A DNA stretch of 64,000 bases from Paenibacillus dendritiformis (GCF_945605565.1 NZ_OX216966.1:434001-498000); one strand, 5' to 3'. Positions 26,248 through 35,010 are shown, numbered from the stretch's first letter. A program made the numbers and translations. Notes: a model not told the origin generated them from the letters alone.

Positions 26248-26341
26248 GCAAGCGCCGAACTGCGCCGATCAACTCTACCAATCCGGATGGAATGGAAGAG
26301 TCGCGGAAGCAGAGACGCCAGGCTTCAGAGGAGAGATTGCG

Positions 26342-26992
26342 ATGAAATGGGACAAGCGTCTGTTGGGCCTGCTTGTATTGGCCGCTATCTTGTTCACGGT
26401 ACCGGTCTATCCGGTTCACGCTGAGGATGCCATTATCGATAAATTAGTCGTGCTGCCAAGCAGTGATTATAATGTCAAGGAAGCCGAAGCCATGAAGGAA
26501 CGGCTGGACAAGATCCCCGCCCGCATTCTGAGCATGCTGTATGACAAGGGCGTCAAAATCAAGCTGACGAACGACATCATTACGAACGAACCGGAGTTAA
26601 GTTATTTGAAGGGCGTTACCCCGCGAGGCTGGGAAGGCACTGGCATGACATGGGACGATGTTCCCGGCGTCAGCGAGCGTGTCGTCGTCGCCCGCATCGG
26701 TTACAGCAAGAAGGGACAGGGACACAATTCGTTCAATCTGGAAATTCACGAGACCATGCATGCGGTCGACCGCATCGTCTTCAATGAAATCAGCAGCACC
26801 GAGGAATTCAAGAACATTTTCAATCAGGAAGCGAACGTCAACTATAACGGGGACGGCTACGTGTCGGTCCATCCGACCGAATACTTCGCGGAGACCGCGA
26901 GCTTGTATGTATACAGCGACGCGACACGGGAAGAACTCAAGGAGACTACCCCGCTCACCTATGAATTCATGGACAAGCTGTTCGCTAGCTAA
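26342..26992 (+). CDS. Secreted Pro-Pro endopeptidase, PPEP-2-like
   Basis: 216 residues: signal peptide (hydrophobic run, cut after VHA, about residue 26), then a small zinc metalloprotease of the PPEP/anthrax lethal factor-like clan. The zinc site is HETMH (about 137-141), with a further Glu in PTEYFAETAS. The loop text GVSERVV contains SERV, the specificity loop reported for Paenibacillus alvei PPEP-2 (PPEP-1 of Clostridioides difficile has GGST). PPEP enzymes cut between two prolines in surface proteins; PPEP-2 prefers PLP-PVP. The convergent neighbour encodes a surface protein with exactly that motif. Two c-di-GMP riboswitches precede it. The ATG has GAGGAGAG 7-8 bases upstream. Confidence 0.93.
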   Translation: MKWDKRLLGLLVLAAILFTVPVYPVHAEDAIIDKLVVLPSSDYNVKEAEAMKERLDKIPARILSMLYDKGVKIKLTNDIITNEPELSYLKGVTPRGWEGTGMTWDDVPGVSERVVVARIGYSKKGQGHNSFNLEIHETMHAVDRIVFNEISSTEEFKNIFNQEANVNYNGDGYVSVHPTEYFAETASLYVYSDATREELKETTPLTYEFMDKLFAS

Positions 26993-27006
26993 TCCATAAC
27001 AGACAT

Positions 27007-27046
27007 AGAAGCTCCTTCCAGGCAGATGCCTCGGAAGGAGCTTCTT
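27007..27046. terminator. Bidirectional terminator between protease and adhesin genes
   Basis: Arms AGAAGCTCCTTCC (27007-27019) and GGAAGGAGCTTCT (27033-27045) with a 13-base loop, placed in the 75-base gap between the two convergent genes. Confidence 0.85.
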
Positions 27047-27067
27047 GTTCATGCAGGCGAGCCTGCC

Positions 27068-30000
27068 TTATGGGTATACCCGGTCCGGTTGGATGGAATC
27101 CCACGTCTCATAACCGTCTTCGGAACGGCTGTACTCGTGGTGGTTCGTCGCTTCCAACACATCCGAATAGTACCATTTGCCCGGCTTGTTGTCCGGCCAT
27201 TGCTTCGCATCCTCATGAATATCGGCTGCCTTCACCTTCCGATTCAGCACACTGTTGATGAAAGCCATCGCTTCCGCCCGCGTAATGTACTGGTTCGGCT
27301 TGAAGGTGCCGTCCGGATAACCTTTAATCCAGCCTTTGTTGGCGGCCGATACGATATATTTCTCCGCCCAATGTCCGGAAATATCCGAGAACATGCCGTT
27401 CGCTTGATCATTGAGCTTGTCGAATCGGGACGCAATCGCGGCGAATTCCGCCCGCGTAATCGATTGGCCCGGCTTGAAGGTGCCATCTTGATATCCGGTG
27501 ATGATGCCGGCCCGCTCCATCGTCGAAATATGTTTGTTCGACCAACGCTTCTTGGCTACATCCGAGAACGAATTCTGGTCGGTCAGATAGTTCACGCGGC
27601 TCTCGTTCTCCATCAGACGATAGAAGATGGCGGCGACTTCTTCCCGGCTAATCTGATTCTCCGGCTTCACCGTGCCATCCGGGTAGCCGTTGATGTAGTT
27701 GTAGTGATTCTCCATATCCAGCTTCGGCGGCACCGGCGGCAATGGCGGCACCGGAGGCAGCGGCTTCGGCGACGGCGTTATTGTATACGAGCTACTTTCG
27801 CTGGGATTACCGCCGGAACCCGGATCCGGATTGGACGAATTTTTCGTGTAATAGAAAATGTATTCCTGTCCTTCCGCATCGGTGAACGTGTACGTATCGC
27901 TGGACTTTACCGGCGTATAGCCGGATACCGAGACCGCCGTCAACGTGACTTGGTCGCCCGGCTTGCCGCTCTTCGACGTCGGCGATGCCAGCTGCTTGCC
28001 CGTTCCCTGCTCCAGATACTTCACGGTCACCTGGCGCTCCGTCTGGGATGGGTCCTTTTGGTAGAAAATAGTAAGCACTTGCTCCGATTCGTCACTGAAT
28101 GTATACGGGTAACTTGGATGCTCAGGGTGATACACGGCGCCCGTTACCGTAATCGGAGACGTCCGGTACAGGATCTGCTCGCCGGCTTTGCCTTTGACTC
28201 GCTCGGAGTCTTTCAGCACATGGTTCGTCCCGGCTTCCAGATGGTTAATCGTCAGAAGCTGAATATCCCCATGCTCGCCCTTCACATAGTAGAACGTATA
28301 CTGTTGATCAGGAGCCGTTGTAATCGTGTAAAGCTCATTGAATTTCAGCGGCGTGTATACGGCGTCTGTAACGGTAATCTGATCCGCTCTCAACCACAGC
28401 ACTTCCCCGGCCTTGCCGGAATGAATTGACGGAGCTTGCAGGGCCAGATTCGATTCTTGATCCACGTAGTGAACCGTTACCGTGTACGTCTCGCCTTCAT
28501 CTACTTTGTTGTAGTAGAAGGTGTATTCCTGCTCGGTGTCCGCTGTAACTGTGTACTCCACGCTATAACGTTCTGGCTTGTATACAGCGTCCGTCACCGT
28601 AATGTCTTCCGCTGTCAACGTAATCGTCGAACCAACTTCCCCAGTGCGCGAAGTCGACTCCTTCAGGGATTGTTCCGTCGCCCGATCCACGTAATGCACG
28701 ATGACGGTGCGCTCTTCGCCTGTCGGATCGTCTTTGGTGTAGTAGAACGTATACACTTGGTCAGCTTCCGCCGAGAACGTGTACGTGTGCGTCGCGTTCA
28801 ACGGCTTGTAGCCCGGCACTTCTTCCGCCGTCAGCTCGATGGTCTGCCCGGTTACGCCTTCGAGCATCTTCTCCGCTGCCAGTTCTTTCTCCGTTCCTTG
28901 CTCCAGATACTTCACGGTCAGCGTCTGACTGCTTCCGACGTAATAGAAGATGTATTCGTTCGTTCCTGCTTTGAACGTGTACTCATATTCATCGTTCAAC
29001 GCTGTGTAACCCGGGATCGGCTTCGCTTCCAGCGTTACGGTCTGGCCCGTTGCGCCTTCAACCGTCGTTTCTTCAGCCAGTGCTTTGTCCGTACCTTTTT
29101 CCAGGTACTTCACTGTCACGGTCTGCTTCTCCGCCGTGTAGTAGAACGTATACTCGTTCTTACCTGCTTTGAACGTGTACTCATGCGTATCGTTCTCCGC
29201 TTGATAGCCTGCGATTGGCTTTGCATTCAACGTTACGGTCTCACCCGTTACGCCTTCATGCGTCGTTGCTTCAGCCAATACCTTATCCGTGCCTTTTTCC
29301 AGGTACTTCACGGTTACGGTCTGCTTCTGCGCCTTGTAGTAGAAGATGTACTCCTGATTGGCGTCCGCTGTGAACTTATACGTATGTTCACTTGGCTCTA
29401 CCGGCTCATATCCTTCTACCGGTTTTGCTGTTAGCAGCTTCTCGGAACCCGTTGGGCCTGTGAATGTATCCGGTGCGGCAACTTCGACATCCGTTGTGCC
29501 TTCCAGCAGATACTTCACCGTGACCGTTTGTTCCTTAGCCGTGTAGTAGAACGTATACTCGTTCTTACCGGCTTGGAACGTGTACTCATGCGTATCGTTC
29601 TCCGCTTGATAGCCTGCGATTGGCTTTGCATTCAGCGTTACGGTCTCACCCGTTACGCCTTCATGCGTCGTTGCTTCAGCCAATACCTTATCCGTGCCTT
29701 TTTCCAGGTACTTTACGGTTACGGTCTGCTTCTGAGCCTTGTAGTAGAAAACATGATCCGGATTTTCGCCAGCCTTCAGCTCGTATGTCAGTGTTTTCGG
29801 CTCTTCCGCTTCATAACCCGCAATTTCTTCGGCTTTCAGCGTAAGCTCTTCCCCGGTCTTCCCTGTCTTCACGCTTGGTTCCAGCAGATCCTTGCCTGTA
29901 ACTCGGTCAACGTAGCGAACCTTTACGCTCTGTCCCAATCCGTTGTAGTAGAAGACATGATCTGGGTTTTCATCGGCCTTCAGCTCATATGTCACTGTTT

Positions 30001-32125
30001 TCGGCTCTTCCGCTTCATAGCCCGCAATTTCTTCGGCTTTCAGCGTAAGCTCTTCCCCGGTCTTCCCTGTCTTCACAATTGGGGCCAGCAATTCCTTGCC
30101 GGTTCCACGGTCCACATAGCGCACCTTTACGCTCTGCTCTGTCCCGTTGTAGTAGAAGACATGATCCGGATTTTCGCCGGCTTTTAGCACGTATTCCACG
30201 GTTGTCGGCTTTTCCGCTTCATATCCCGCAACATGTGCGGCTTCCAGCGTCAGTATTTCTCCCGTCTTCCCTGTCTTCACGCTTGGTTCCAGCAGATCCT
30301 TGCCTGTTGCCCGGTCTACGTAACGGACTTTTACGCTTTGATCTTTTGCGGTGTAATGAAAAGTAATCGTTACATCCTTGCCAGGCATCACGCCCGTTAC
30401 ATGCCCGTTGTCCACAGTGAGTCCGCTGCCCTCGCTAACCTCGACATTGGCGAACTCGTATCCGGCGAAATTCTTGCTGGTTACATCAATCGATTCGCCG
30501 GGCTTTTTGTCCGCATCGCTGCGCTCCAGCACCTTGTCTCCCGATTGGTGAACAATCGTCAGCTTGTTAGGGACATCATTGTAACCGAACCAAATAATTG
30601 GCGAAGGCTTGCTTACCGTCAAATCAACTTTCGTTGGGTTGTCGCCAACTCTTAACGTGTAACCTGGCACTGTTGGCGCAGGTACGGTATAGGATTTGCC
30701 GACCTCAAGCGCGTCGCTTCCATCCTCCTCGTGATAGCGGCTGTACAGCTCTTGGGCCAAATCCGGGCGCTCGACTTCTTGACCGTCTGAATTGACCGGC
30801 TTGCCGTTGGCGTTGACCTTATACGCCTTGACGAGAATCGAACCTTTGCCCAAGCCCACTCTCGGCACTTCGAAATCCTTCGATGTACGATCACCTTTGG
30901 CATCGGTGTAATTCATCGTCGTTGTCTTATTGGTCGGGTACAATTGTTTCGGATCCGGGTTTTTGGAATGATCCATTTTGACCCGGTAAGTAAGCGTCGC
31001 CGGATTGCCTTCCGTAACATTGCCGATGTTCCAGGTAAACGTTTCGGTTTGCGGGTTCCAGGTTACCTCCCCTTGAGAGGCCTTGTAGTCGTCCGGGCCG
31101 AAGGAGCTTCCCTTCAACTTCAGGTCGAACATGTCTCCCATCGGGTCAGTGACTACCGCATTCTCTGCGGCAAAGGCAATTTTGCTGGCCAGTTCGGAGA
31201 AGATTCGCTCCAGACTGTCGCTGGTGCCCGAATAATAGCCTTTGTTCGCAACATCCTTCAGCGTATTGGTAGCATTGCTATTGCTGCCGACATCCAACCC
31301 AATAGAATAAATATGAATTCCTGCATCATGGGCCAGCTTGGCTTCGGAAATCGTGCCGATGCCATTGTCTTTAATTTCAAACTCATAGCTGCAGCTCCAC
31401 CAACCACAAGTTTCCTTGCCCAAACCATACCAGCTAGATCCTAGGCTATAACTGGAGCCCGACCCGATAATGTTTTTGTAGTTAAAATCAGAAAGGATAA
31501 ACTGATGGCTATTATTTCCCCATGAACCTTTTACTGCAGCAGACGCCTTGTAACTATACGTCGGCTCCCCGTCACTCAGCAGAACGATCACTTTGTTCTT
31601 GGCCTGGCTTGTCTTTAAAAGCTCCTGAGCTTCGTGCAGTCCGGCCTGAATATTTGTTCCCCCGGTCGCCTGTATATTATCAATGGCACGTTTCAATTCC
31701 GTCTTCTGGTCAAGGCCCTTGAAGTCAGATACCTGATCAGAAGTCTTATTGAAGGTCACTACTGCAATTCTCGTGTCCGAGTCTTCAATCAACAGATTGT
31801 CAACGAATTTCTTGGCTGCATCCTTCGCCTTTGGCAATCGATTCTGGTTCGGTTTTTGGGTCATGCTTCCCGACTTGTCGATTACGAGCACGATATCCGA
31901 GGAGCCCGATTTCAGGTTCTTGCCTTCGACTGTCAGTGTAATATCCCATTCATCCAGCTTGCCTTCAACCGGGTTCGCTTCCTTCGTGAGCTTCACGGCT
32001 CCCGGATTCGGCCACTCAAGCTCCCCGGAATTCGCCGCCTGGGCCCCGAGCGTGCCCGGAATCGTCCCAAATGCGACACTCAACATACACAACCATGTGA
32101 CTAGTAGTCTGAATCGGCGTTTCAT
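27068..32125 (-). CDS. vWA-MucBP-SLH surface adhesin (VMSP-like), PPEP substrate
   Basis: 1685 residues. Order: signal peptide (1-30); von Willebrand A domain (about 76-325) with intact MIDAS DKSGS (83-87); a connecting region; about twelve MucBP/beta-grasp repeats (about 593-1430), each starting near VKVRYVD or VTVKYLE and ending near FYY; a Pro-rich linker with two overlapping PLPPVP motifs (about 1453-1469); three SLH repeats (1470-1685) for cell-wall polymer binding. The PLPPVP motif is the PPEP-2 cleavage site and sits just outside the anchor, so cutting would release the whole adhesive part. The convergent protease gene ends 75 bases away. ATG 32125 has GAGGAG. The leader carries a promoter, an apparent c-di-GMP-I-like aptamer and a terminator. 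Confidence 0.93.
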   Translation of the reverse strand: MKRRFRLLVTWLCMLSVAFGTIPGTLGAQAANSGELEWPNPGAVKLTKEANPVEGKLDEWDITLTVEGKNLKSGSSDIVLVIDKSGSMTQKPNQNRLPKAKDAAKKFVDNLLIEDSDTRIAVVTFNKTSDQVSDFKGLDQKTELKRAIDNIQATGGTNIQAGLHEAQELLKTSQAKNKVIVLLSDGEPTYSYKASAAVKGSWGNNSHQFILSDFNYKNIIGSGSSYSLGSSWYGLGKETCGWWSCSYEFEIKDNGIGTISEAKLAHDAGIHIYSIGLDVGSNSNATNTLKDVANKGYYSGTSDSLERIFSELASKIAFAAENAVVTDPMGDMFDLKLKGSSFGPDDYKASQGEVTWNPQTETFTWNIGNVTEGNPATLTYRVKMDHSKNPDPKQLYPTNKTTTMNYTDAKGDRTSKDFEVPRVGLGKGSILVKAYKVNANGKPVNSDGQEVERPDLAQELYSRYHEEDGSDALEVGKSYTVPAPTVPGYTLRVGDNPTKVDLTVSKPSPIIWFGYNDVPNKLTIVHQSGDKVLERSDADKKPGESIDVTSKNFAGYEFANVEVSEGSGLTVDNGHVTGVMPGKDVTITFHYTAKDQSVKVRYVDRATGKDLLEPSVKTGKTGEILTLEAAHVAGYEAEKPTTVEYVLKAGENPDHVFYYNGTEQSVKVRYVDRGTGKELLAPIVKTGKTGEELTLKAEEIAGYEAEEPKTVTYELKADENPDHVFYYNGLGQSVKVRYVDRVTGKDLLEPSVKTGKTGEELTLKAEEIAGYEAEEPKTLTYELKAGENPDHVFYYKAQKQTVTVKYLEKGTDKVLAEATTHEGVTGETVTLNAKPIAGYQAENDTHEYTFQAGKNEYTFYYTAKEQTVTVKYLLEGTTDVEVAAPDTFTGPTGSEKLLTAKPVEGYEPVEPSEHTYKFTADANQEYIFYYKAQKQTVTVKYLEKGTDKVLAEATTHEGVTGETVTLNAKPIAGYQAENDTHEYTFKAGKNEYTFYYTAEKQTVTVKYLEKGTDKALAEETTVEGATGQTVTLEAKPIPGYTALNDEYEYTFKAGTNEYIFYYVGSSQTLTVKYLEQGTEKELAAEKMLEGVTGQTIELTAEEVPGYKPLNATHTYTFSAEADQVYTFYYTKDDPTGEERTVIVHYVDRATEQSLKESTSRTGEVGSTITLTAEDITVTDAVYKPERYSVEYTVTADTEQEYTFYYNKVDEGETYTVTVHYVDQESNLALQAPSIHSGKAGEVLWLRADQITVTDAVYTPLKFNELYTITTAPDQQYTFYYVKGEHGDIQLLTINHLEAGTNHVLKDSERVKGKAGEQILYRTSPITVTGAVYHPEHPSYPYTFSDESEQVLTIFYQKDPSQTERQVTVKYLEQGTGKQLASPTSKSGKPGDQVTLTAVSVSGYTPVKSSDTYTFTDAEGQEYIFYYTKNSSNPDPGSGGNPSESSSYTITPSPKPLPPVPPLPPVPPKLDMENHYNYINGYPDGTVKPENQISREEVAAIFYRLMENESRVNYLTDQNSFSDVAKKRWSNKHISTMERAGIITGYQDGTFKPGQSITRAEFAAIASRFDKLNDQANGMFSDISGHWAEKYIVSAANKGWIKGYPDGTFKPNQYITRAEAMAFINSVLNRKVKAADIHEDAKQWPDNKPGKWYYSDVLEATNHHEYSRSEDGYETWDSIQPDRVYP
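27719..27769 (-). other. Segment encoding the Pro-Pro cleavage linker
   Basis: This stretch encodes PKPLPPVPPLPPVPPKL, with two overlapping PLPPVP hexamers between the Ser/Pro-rich stalk and the first SLH repeat. PPEP-2 is known to cut such sites as PLP-PVP. Confidence 0.85.
29141..29345 (-). repeat. Near-identical MucBP module, copy 1
   Basis: About 205 bases that recur almost unchanged at 29549-29753 (only a handful of differences visible), encoding the module with GTDKVLAEATTHEG. This indicates recent internal duplication or gene conversion in the adhesin. Confidence 0.8.
29549..29753 (-). repeat. Near-identical MucBP module, copy 2
   Basis: The partner of 29141-29345, offset by 408 bases (two modules). 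Slippage or recombination between them would add or remove two modules in frame. Confidence 0.8.
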
Positions 32126-32135
32126 AGTTTCCTCC

Positions 32136-32147
32136 TCATTTTTTCAT
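32136..32147 (-). other. Three-codon leader frame MKK ahead of the adhesin gene
   Basis: AAGGAGG, seven bases, then ATG AAA AAA TGA. Its stop is 10 bases before the adhesin start and overlaps that gene's GAGGAGG site. It could tune ribosome loading; function is not shown. Confidence 0.35.
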
Positions 32148-32237
32148 CTGAGTCCTCCTTTGCAGAGTAAAATTGCCTCCTCACGTCTTATTTATATCGT
32201 TCTGCGGACCAAAAATACCGCGGAGAACCGCCCTATG

Positions 32238-32286
32238 AAAAATAAAAAATCCGGCTGCAATTTAACGATTGTTAAATGCAGCCGGA
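32238..32286 (-). terminator. Intrinsic terminator in the adhesin leader
   Basis: A 16-bp stem TCCGGCTGCATTTAAC / GTTAAAT(T)GCAGCCGGA with one bulged base, followed on the minus strand by TTTTTTATTTTT. It lies between promoter and start codon, so it must be conditional. Confidence 0.9.
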
Positions 32287-32287
32287 C

Positions 32288-32360
32288 GATCATGGGCCTG
32301 ACGACCTTTAGATTCCTAAGCTTTGCGGCCTAATCTTTCGATTAGTGTGCCCTATGTAGT
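32288..32360 (-). ncRNA. Putative divergent c-di-GMP-I (GEMM-like) riboswitch of the adhesin gene
   Basis: Read on the minus strand: AGGGCACACTAATC, GAAA loop, GATTAG, GCCGCAAAGC, a short TTAG-GAAT-CTAA hairpin, AGGTCGTC and AGGCCCATG. This parallels the Vibrio Vc2 aptamer order AGGGCAAACC, GAAA stem, GACGCAAAGC, P3, AGGTAGC...ACC, with a closing helix CAT(A)GGGC/GCCCATG. The ligand-contact positions (third G of GGGC, middle A of GCAAAGC) appear kept; P3 is much shorter than normal. It is directly followed by an intrinsic terminator. The assignment is by eye and needs a covariance search. Confidence 0.6.
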
Positions 32361-32403
32361 TGTTGTATCCAATCATACCCAGCTAAAGCACTATTCAATG
32401 CTC

Positions 32404-32432
32404 AATATATGGGACAGCTTCCTATTTGTCAA
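32404..32432 (-). promoter_or_regulatory. Promoter of the adhesin gene
   Basis: Minus-strand TTGACA (32427-32432), 17-base spacer and TATATT (32404-32409), a near-consensus sigma-A promoter. It predicts a leader of about 270 bases containing the aptamer-like RNA and terminator. Confidence 0.8.
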
Positions 32433-32771
32433 TCACTTTTTTGAAAATTGTTCGATGCGCTTCCAAAGGCAGCAAAATCCCCGAAATATCCCCTGATTGG
32501 GGGATTTCTTTCAATGATGATATGGTATAAAATATTCATTTCTTTGAAAATTTATCGCGCATTATTTTCATTATTATGGGTACTTCGACCTAATATCTCA
32601 CAATTCGACTCGCCGCAAATAAATGGACAAAAAAAGAAGATAAAAGGAAATAAATCCACCACTCACATTCCATCGCTTCATGCCAAATCGGGTCATAATA
32701 TAAGTGACAGTTGCCGGACTCCGACCAGAAGAGACAACAAAATAACAAATTGATTTGCAGATCTTGGATCG
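32433..32771. other. AT-rich gap between adhesin and lacI-type promoters
   Basis: About 340 bases of AT-rich DNA without a convincing gene. It holds a small inverted repeat (AATCCCC/GGGGATT, around 32469-32511). Short frames have no ribosome sites. Confidence 0.5.
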
Positions 32772-32800
32772 TTGACAAACAGACAAGCAGGACATATGAT
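32772..32800 (+). promoter_or_regulatory. Promoter of the lacI-type regulator gene
   Basis: TTGACA (32772-32777), 17-base spacer, TATGAT (32795-32800). The operator palindrome starts 15 bases after the -10. Confidence 0.85.
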
Positions 32801-32814
32801 AAATGATGTAACGG

Positions 32815-32834
32815 ATGTGTAACCGGTTACACAT
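32815..32834. promoter_or_regulatory. LacI-type operator, copy 1
   Basis: A perfect 20-bp palindrome with half-site ATGTGTAACC, of the central-CG type bound by LacI/GalR regulators, located between promoter and ribosome site of the regulator gene. An identical copy lies at 33972-33991. Confidence 0.85.
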
Positions 32835-32855
32835 AGAAAGGGAGGATACTCCGTC

Positions 32856-33833
32856 ATGGCCACGATCAAAGATGTGTCGAGATTGGCGGGCGTATCGGTC
32901 GCAACCGTCTCCCGGGTCCTTAACCAAAAAGGGTATGTCCACGAGGACACCGAGAAGAAAGTGATGAACGCGATTCGGGAACTGGACTATATTCCGAATG
33001 ACGTCGCCAGAAGCTTGACCAAAAAATCGGCGAAAATGCTGGCGCTTCTTGTCCCGGACATCACGAACCCGTTCTTCAATGAACTTGCCCGTGCTGTGGA
33101 GAAGGTAACCCAGTTATACGGATACGCGACCATTCTGTGCAACTCCGACGACACCCCTGCCAATGAGAAGCAATATATTCATGCGTTGAAGCAGAAATAC
33201 ATCGACGGCTTCATCCTTGCATCCAATACGCTGTCGGCGGAAGAGGTCCAACAGCTGGATGTCCCGGTGGTTACGTTGGATCGGACGATTTCGGACACCA
33301 TTCCGACGGTCGCCTCCGACAACCGCGAGGGCGCACGGCAAGGCGTGCAATTTCTCCTCGATCGGGGCTGCAACAAAATCGCCCATATTCGGGGACCGCA
33401 GCAGCTATCGATTGCGGACGAACGATGCCAGGGATATTTGGATGTGGTGCAAGAGACCGCATGGTTCTCTCCCGATCTCATATTCGAAGGCAACTTCAAC
33501 CTGAACCAGGCGACCGAAGCAGCTAATCGCTTGCTGGACCGCCACCCCGATCTCGACGGGATCTTCGCCGGCAACGATATTATGGCGATGGGAGCGCTGC
33601 GGGCCGTCCAGAAACGGGGCATCCCCGTTCCCGACCGGATGCAGATTGTCGGCTTCGACGGTATCTCGCTCGGCGAGATGGTCTACCCGGAATTGACGAC
33701 GATTGCGCAATCGATCTATGAAATGGGGCTGCTGGCCGCGCGAATGCTGATCAAAATGATCGAGAGAAAGCCGCTGGATACGATGCATTACAAGCTTCCC
33801 GTAGAGCTGATTCGGCGAGGGACGACGCGATAA
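32856..33833 (+). CDS. LacI/RbsR-type transcriptional regulator
   Basis: 325 residues: N-terminal LacI helix-turn-helix and hinge (ATIKDVSRLAGVSVATVSRVLNQKG), then a periplasmic-binding-protein-like sensor domain (LVPDITNPFFNELARAVE, ITNPF being typical of RbsR/CcpA-like members). It likely represses itself and the nucleoside hydrolase-permease-ribokinase operon through the two identical palindromes. The inducer is probably ribose or a nucleoside-derived sugar, inferred from the genes it precedes. Confidence 0.9.
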   Translation: MATIKDVSRLAGVSVATVSRVLNQKGYVHEDTEKKVMNAIRELDYIPNDVARSLTKKSAKMLALLVPDITNPFFNELARAVEKVTQLYGYATILCNSDDTPANEKQYIHALKQKYIDGFILASNTLSAEEVQQLDVPVVTLDRTISDTIPTVASDNREGARQGVQFLLDRGCNKIAHIRGPQQLSIADERCQGYLDVVQETAWFSPDLIFEGNFNLNQATEAANRLLDRHPDLDGIFAGNDIMAMGALRAVQKRGIPVPDRMQIVGFDGISLGEMVYPELTTIAQSIYEMGLLAARMLIKMIERKPLDTMHYKLPVELIRRGTTR

Positions 33834-33923
33834 TCGACCCGGCCGTATGTCACGTTTCATAGAACTTCATTTTAAGGGAATGCTAACCTTCAGAAAAAAC
33901 AGGTTCCCTGACCGTTCTGATTT

Positions 33924-33958
33924 TTCTTCATGCCCATACGACAGCTTGGGATGAAGAA
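33924..33958 (+). terminator. Terminator after the lacI-type gene
   Basis: Arms TTCTTCAT(G)CCCA and TGGGATGAAGAA followed by GTTCTTTG. It lies just upstream of the second operator. Confidence 0.65.
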
Positions 33959-33971
33959 GTTCTTTGTCGGA

Positions 33972-33991
33972 TGTGTAACCGGTTACACATA
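33972..33991. promoter_or_regulatory. LacI-type operator, copy 2
   Basis: The same perfect 20-bp palindrome (half-site ATGTGTAACC) as at 32815-32834, 60 bases before the nucleoside hydrolase start. Confidence 0.85.
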
Positions 33992-34051
33992 CAATTGATT
34001 TGTTTTCATAGGTCTCTTTCAACCCACTACATCCAAAAGGAGTGCTTGAAC

Positions 34052-34978
34052 ATGGAAACTGTTAAAAAAATTCCTATCATTCTGGATACGGACCCCGGAA
34101 TTGATGACGCCGTCGCCATTGCGGCCGCCCTGTTCCATGAGCGCATCGATGTCCGGCTGATCACGACGGTTGCAGGCAATGTCGGACTCGACAAGACGAC
34201 CAATAACGCCTTGAAGCTGCTCGAGTTCTTCGGCAAAGAAGTGCCTGTCGCCCGGGGCGCGGCCAAGCCTCTCGTACGCCCGGCCGAAGACTCCAGCCAT
34301 ATTCACGGAGAATCCGGCATGGACGGCTATGATTTCGACGAACCGAAGCAGGCTGCGCTCGATCATGCCGTATTGCAGATGCGCGACACCATTCTCAACA
34401 GCCCGGAGCCCATCACGATCGTTCCGATCGGGCCGCTTACGAACGTGGCGCTGCTGCTGACGCTGTTCCCGGAATGCAAGGAGAAGATTGAGCGAATCGT
34501 GCTGATGGGCGGCTCCGCTTCCCGCGGCAACCATACACCGAATGCAGAATACAACATTTATGCCGATCCGGAAGCCGCCAGCATCGTATTCAATGCCGGT
34601 CTGCCTCTGGTGATGGTCGGACTTGATGTGACCAGCCTGGCTACATTGACGACCGAGATTGTGGAGAAGATAAAGGAAATGAACAAGACGGGCTTCATGC
34701 TCTACTCCTTGTTCCAGCATTACCGGGGCGGCAGCCTGAAGAGCCGCGGTCTGAAAATGCATGACCTATGCGCCATTGCCTATCTGGTCAATCCAGGGCT
34801 GTTCAAGACGCAGGACTGCTTCGTTGCCATCGAGCTGGCAGGAACTTATACGGCCGGCACGACGGTCACCGATATTACGAACCGCCTTGGCAAGCCAAGC
34901 AACGCCACCGTATGTCTGGACATTGATGTTCCCGCTTTCCGCGAGTGGGCAATTGAAGTCCTTGGCAAAACCGTATAA
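34052..34978 (+). CDS. Ribonucleoside hydrolase
   Basis: 308 residues of the inosine/uridine-preferring nucleoside hydrolase family. The N-terminal calcium-binding motif [11 protein letters not shown] is intact (about 13-23) and [26 protein letters not shown] is the second family signature. It splits nucleosides to base and ribose, the ribose then being used by the ribokinase two genes on. ATG 34052 has AAAGGAG 10 bases ahead. It is first of three genes behind the LacI operator. Purine or pyrimidine preference is not clear. Confidence 0.92.
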   Translation: METVKKIPIILDTDPGIDDAVAIAAALFHERIDVRLITTVAGNVGLDKTTNNALKLLEFFGKEVPVARGAAKPLVRPAEDSSHIHGESGMDGYDFDEPKQAALDHAVLQMRDTILNSPEPITIVPIGPLTNVALLLTLFPECKEKIERIVLMGGSASRGNHTPNAEYNIYADPEAASIVFNAGLPLVMVGLDVTSLATLTTEIVEKIKEMNKTGFMLYSLFQHYRGGSLKSRGLKMHDLCAIAYLVNPGLFKTQDCFVAIELAGTYTAGTTVTDITNRLGKPSNATVCLDIDVPAFREWAIEVLGKTV

Positions 34979-35010
34979 ACCTTCTTATTATATAAGGGAG
35001 CGTGTTCAAC

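Noticed and set aside
26597..27052. 151-codon minus-strand frame opposite the protease gene
   Set aside because: Shadow frame crossing the shared terminator; no domain features.
27026..28429. 467-codon plus-strand frame opposite the adhesin gene
   Set aside because: Antisense shadow of the MucBP/SLH coding repeats; it starts inside the convergent terminator.
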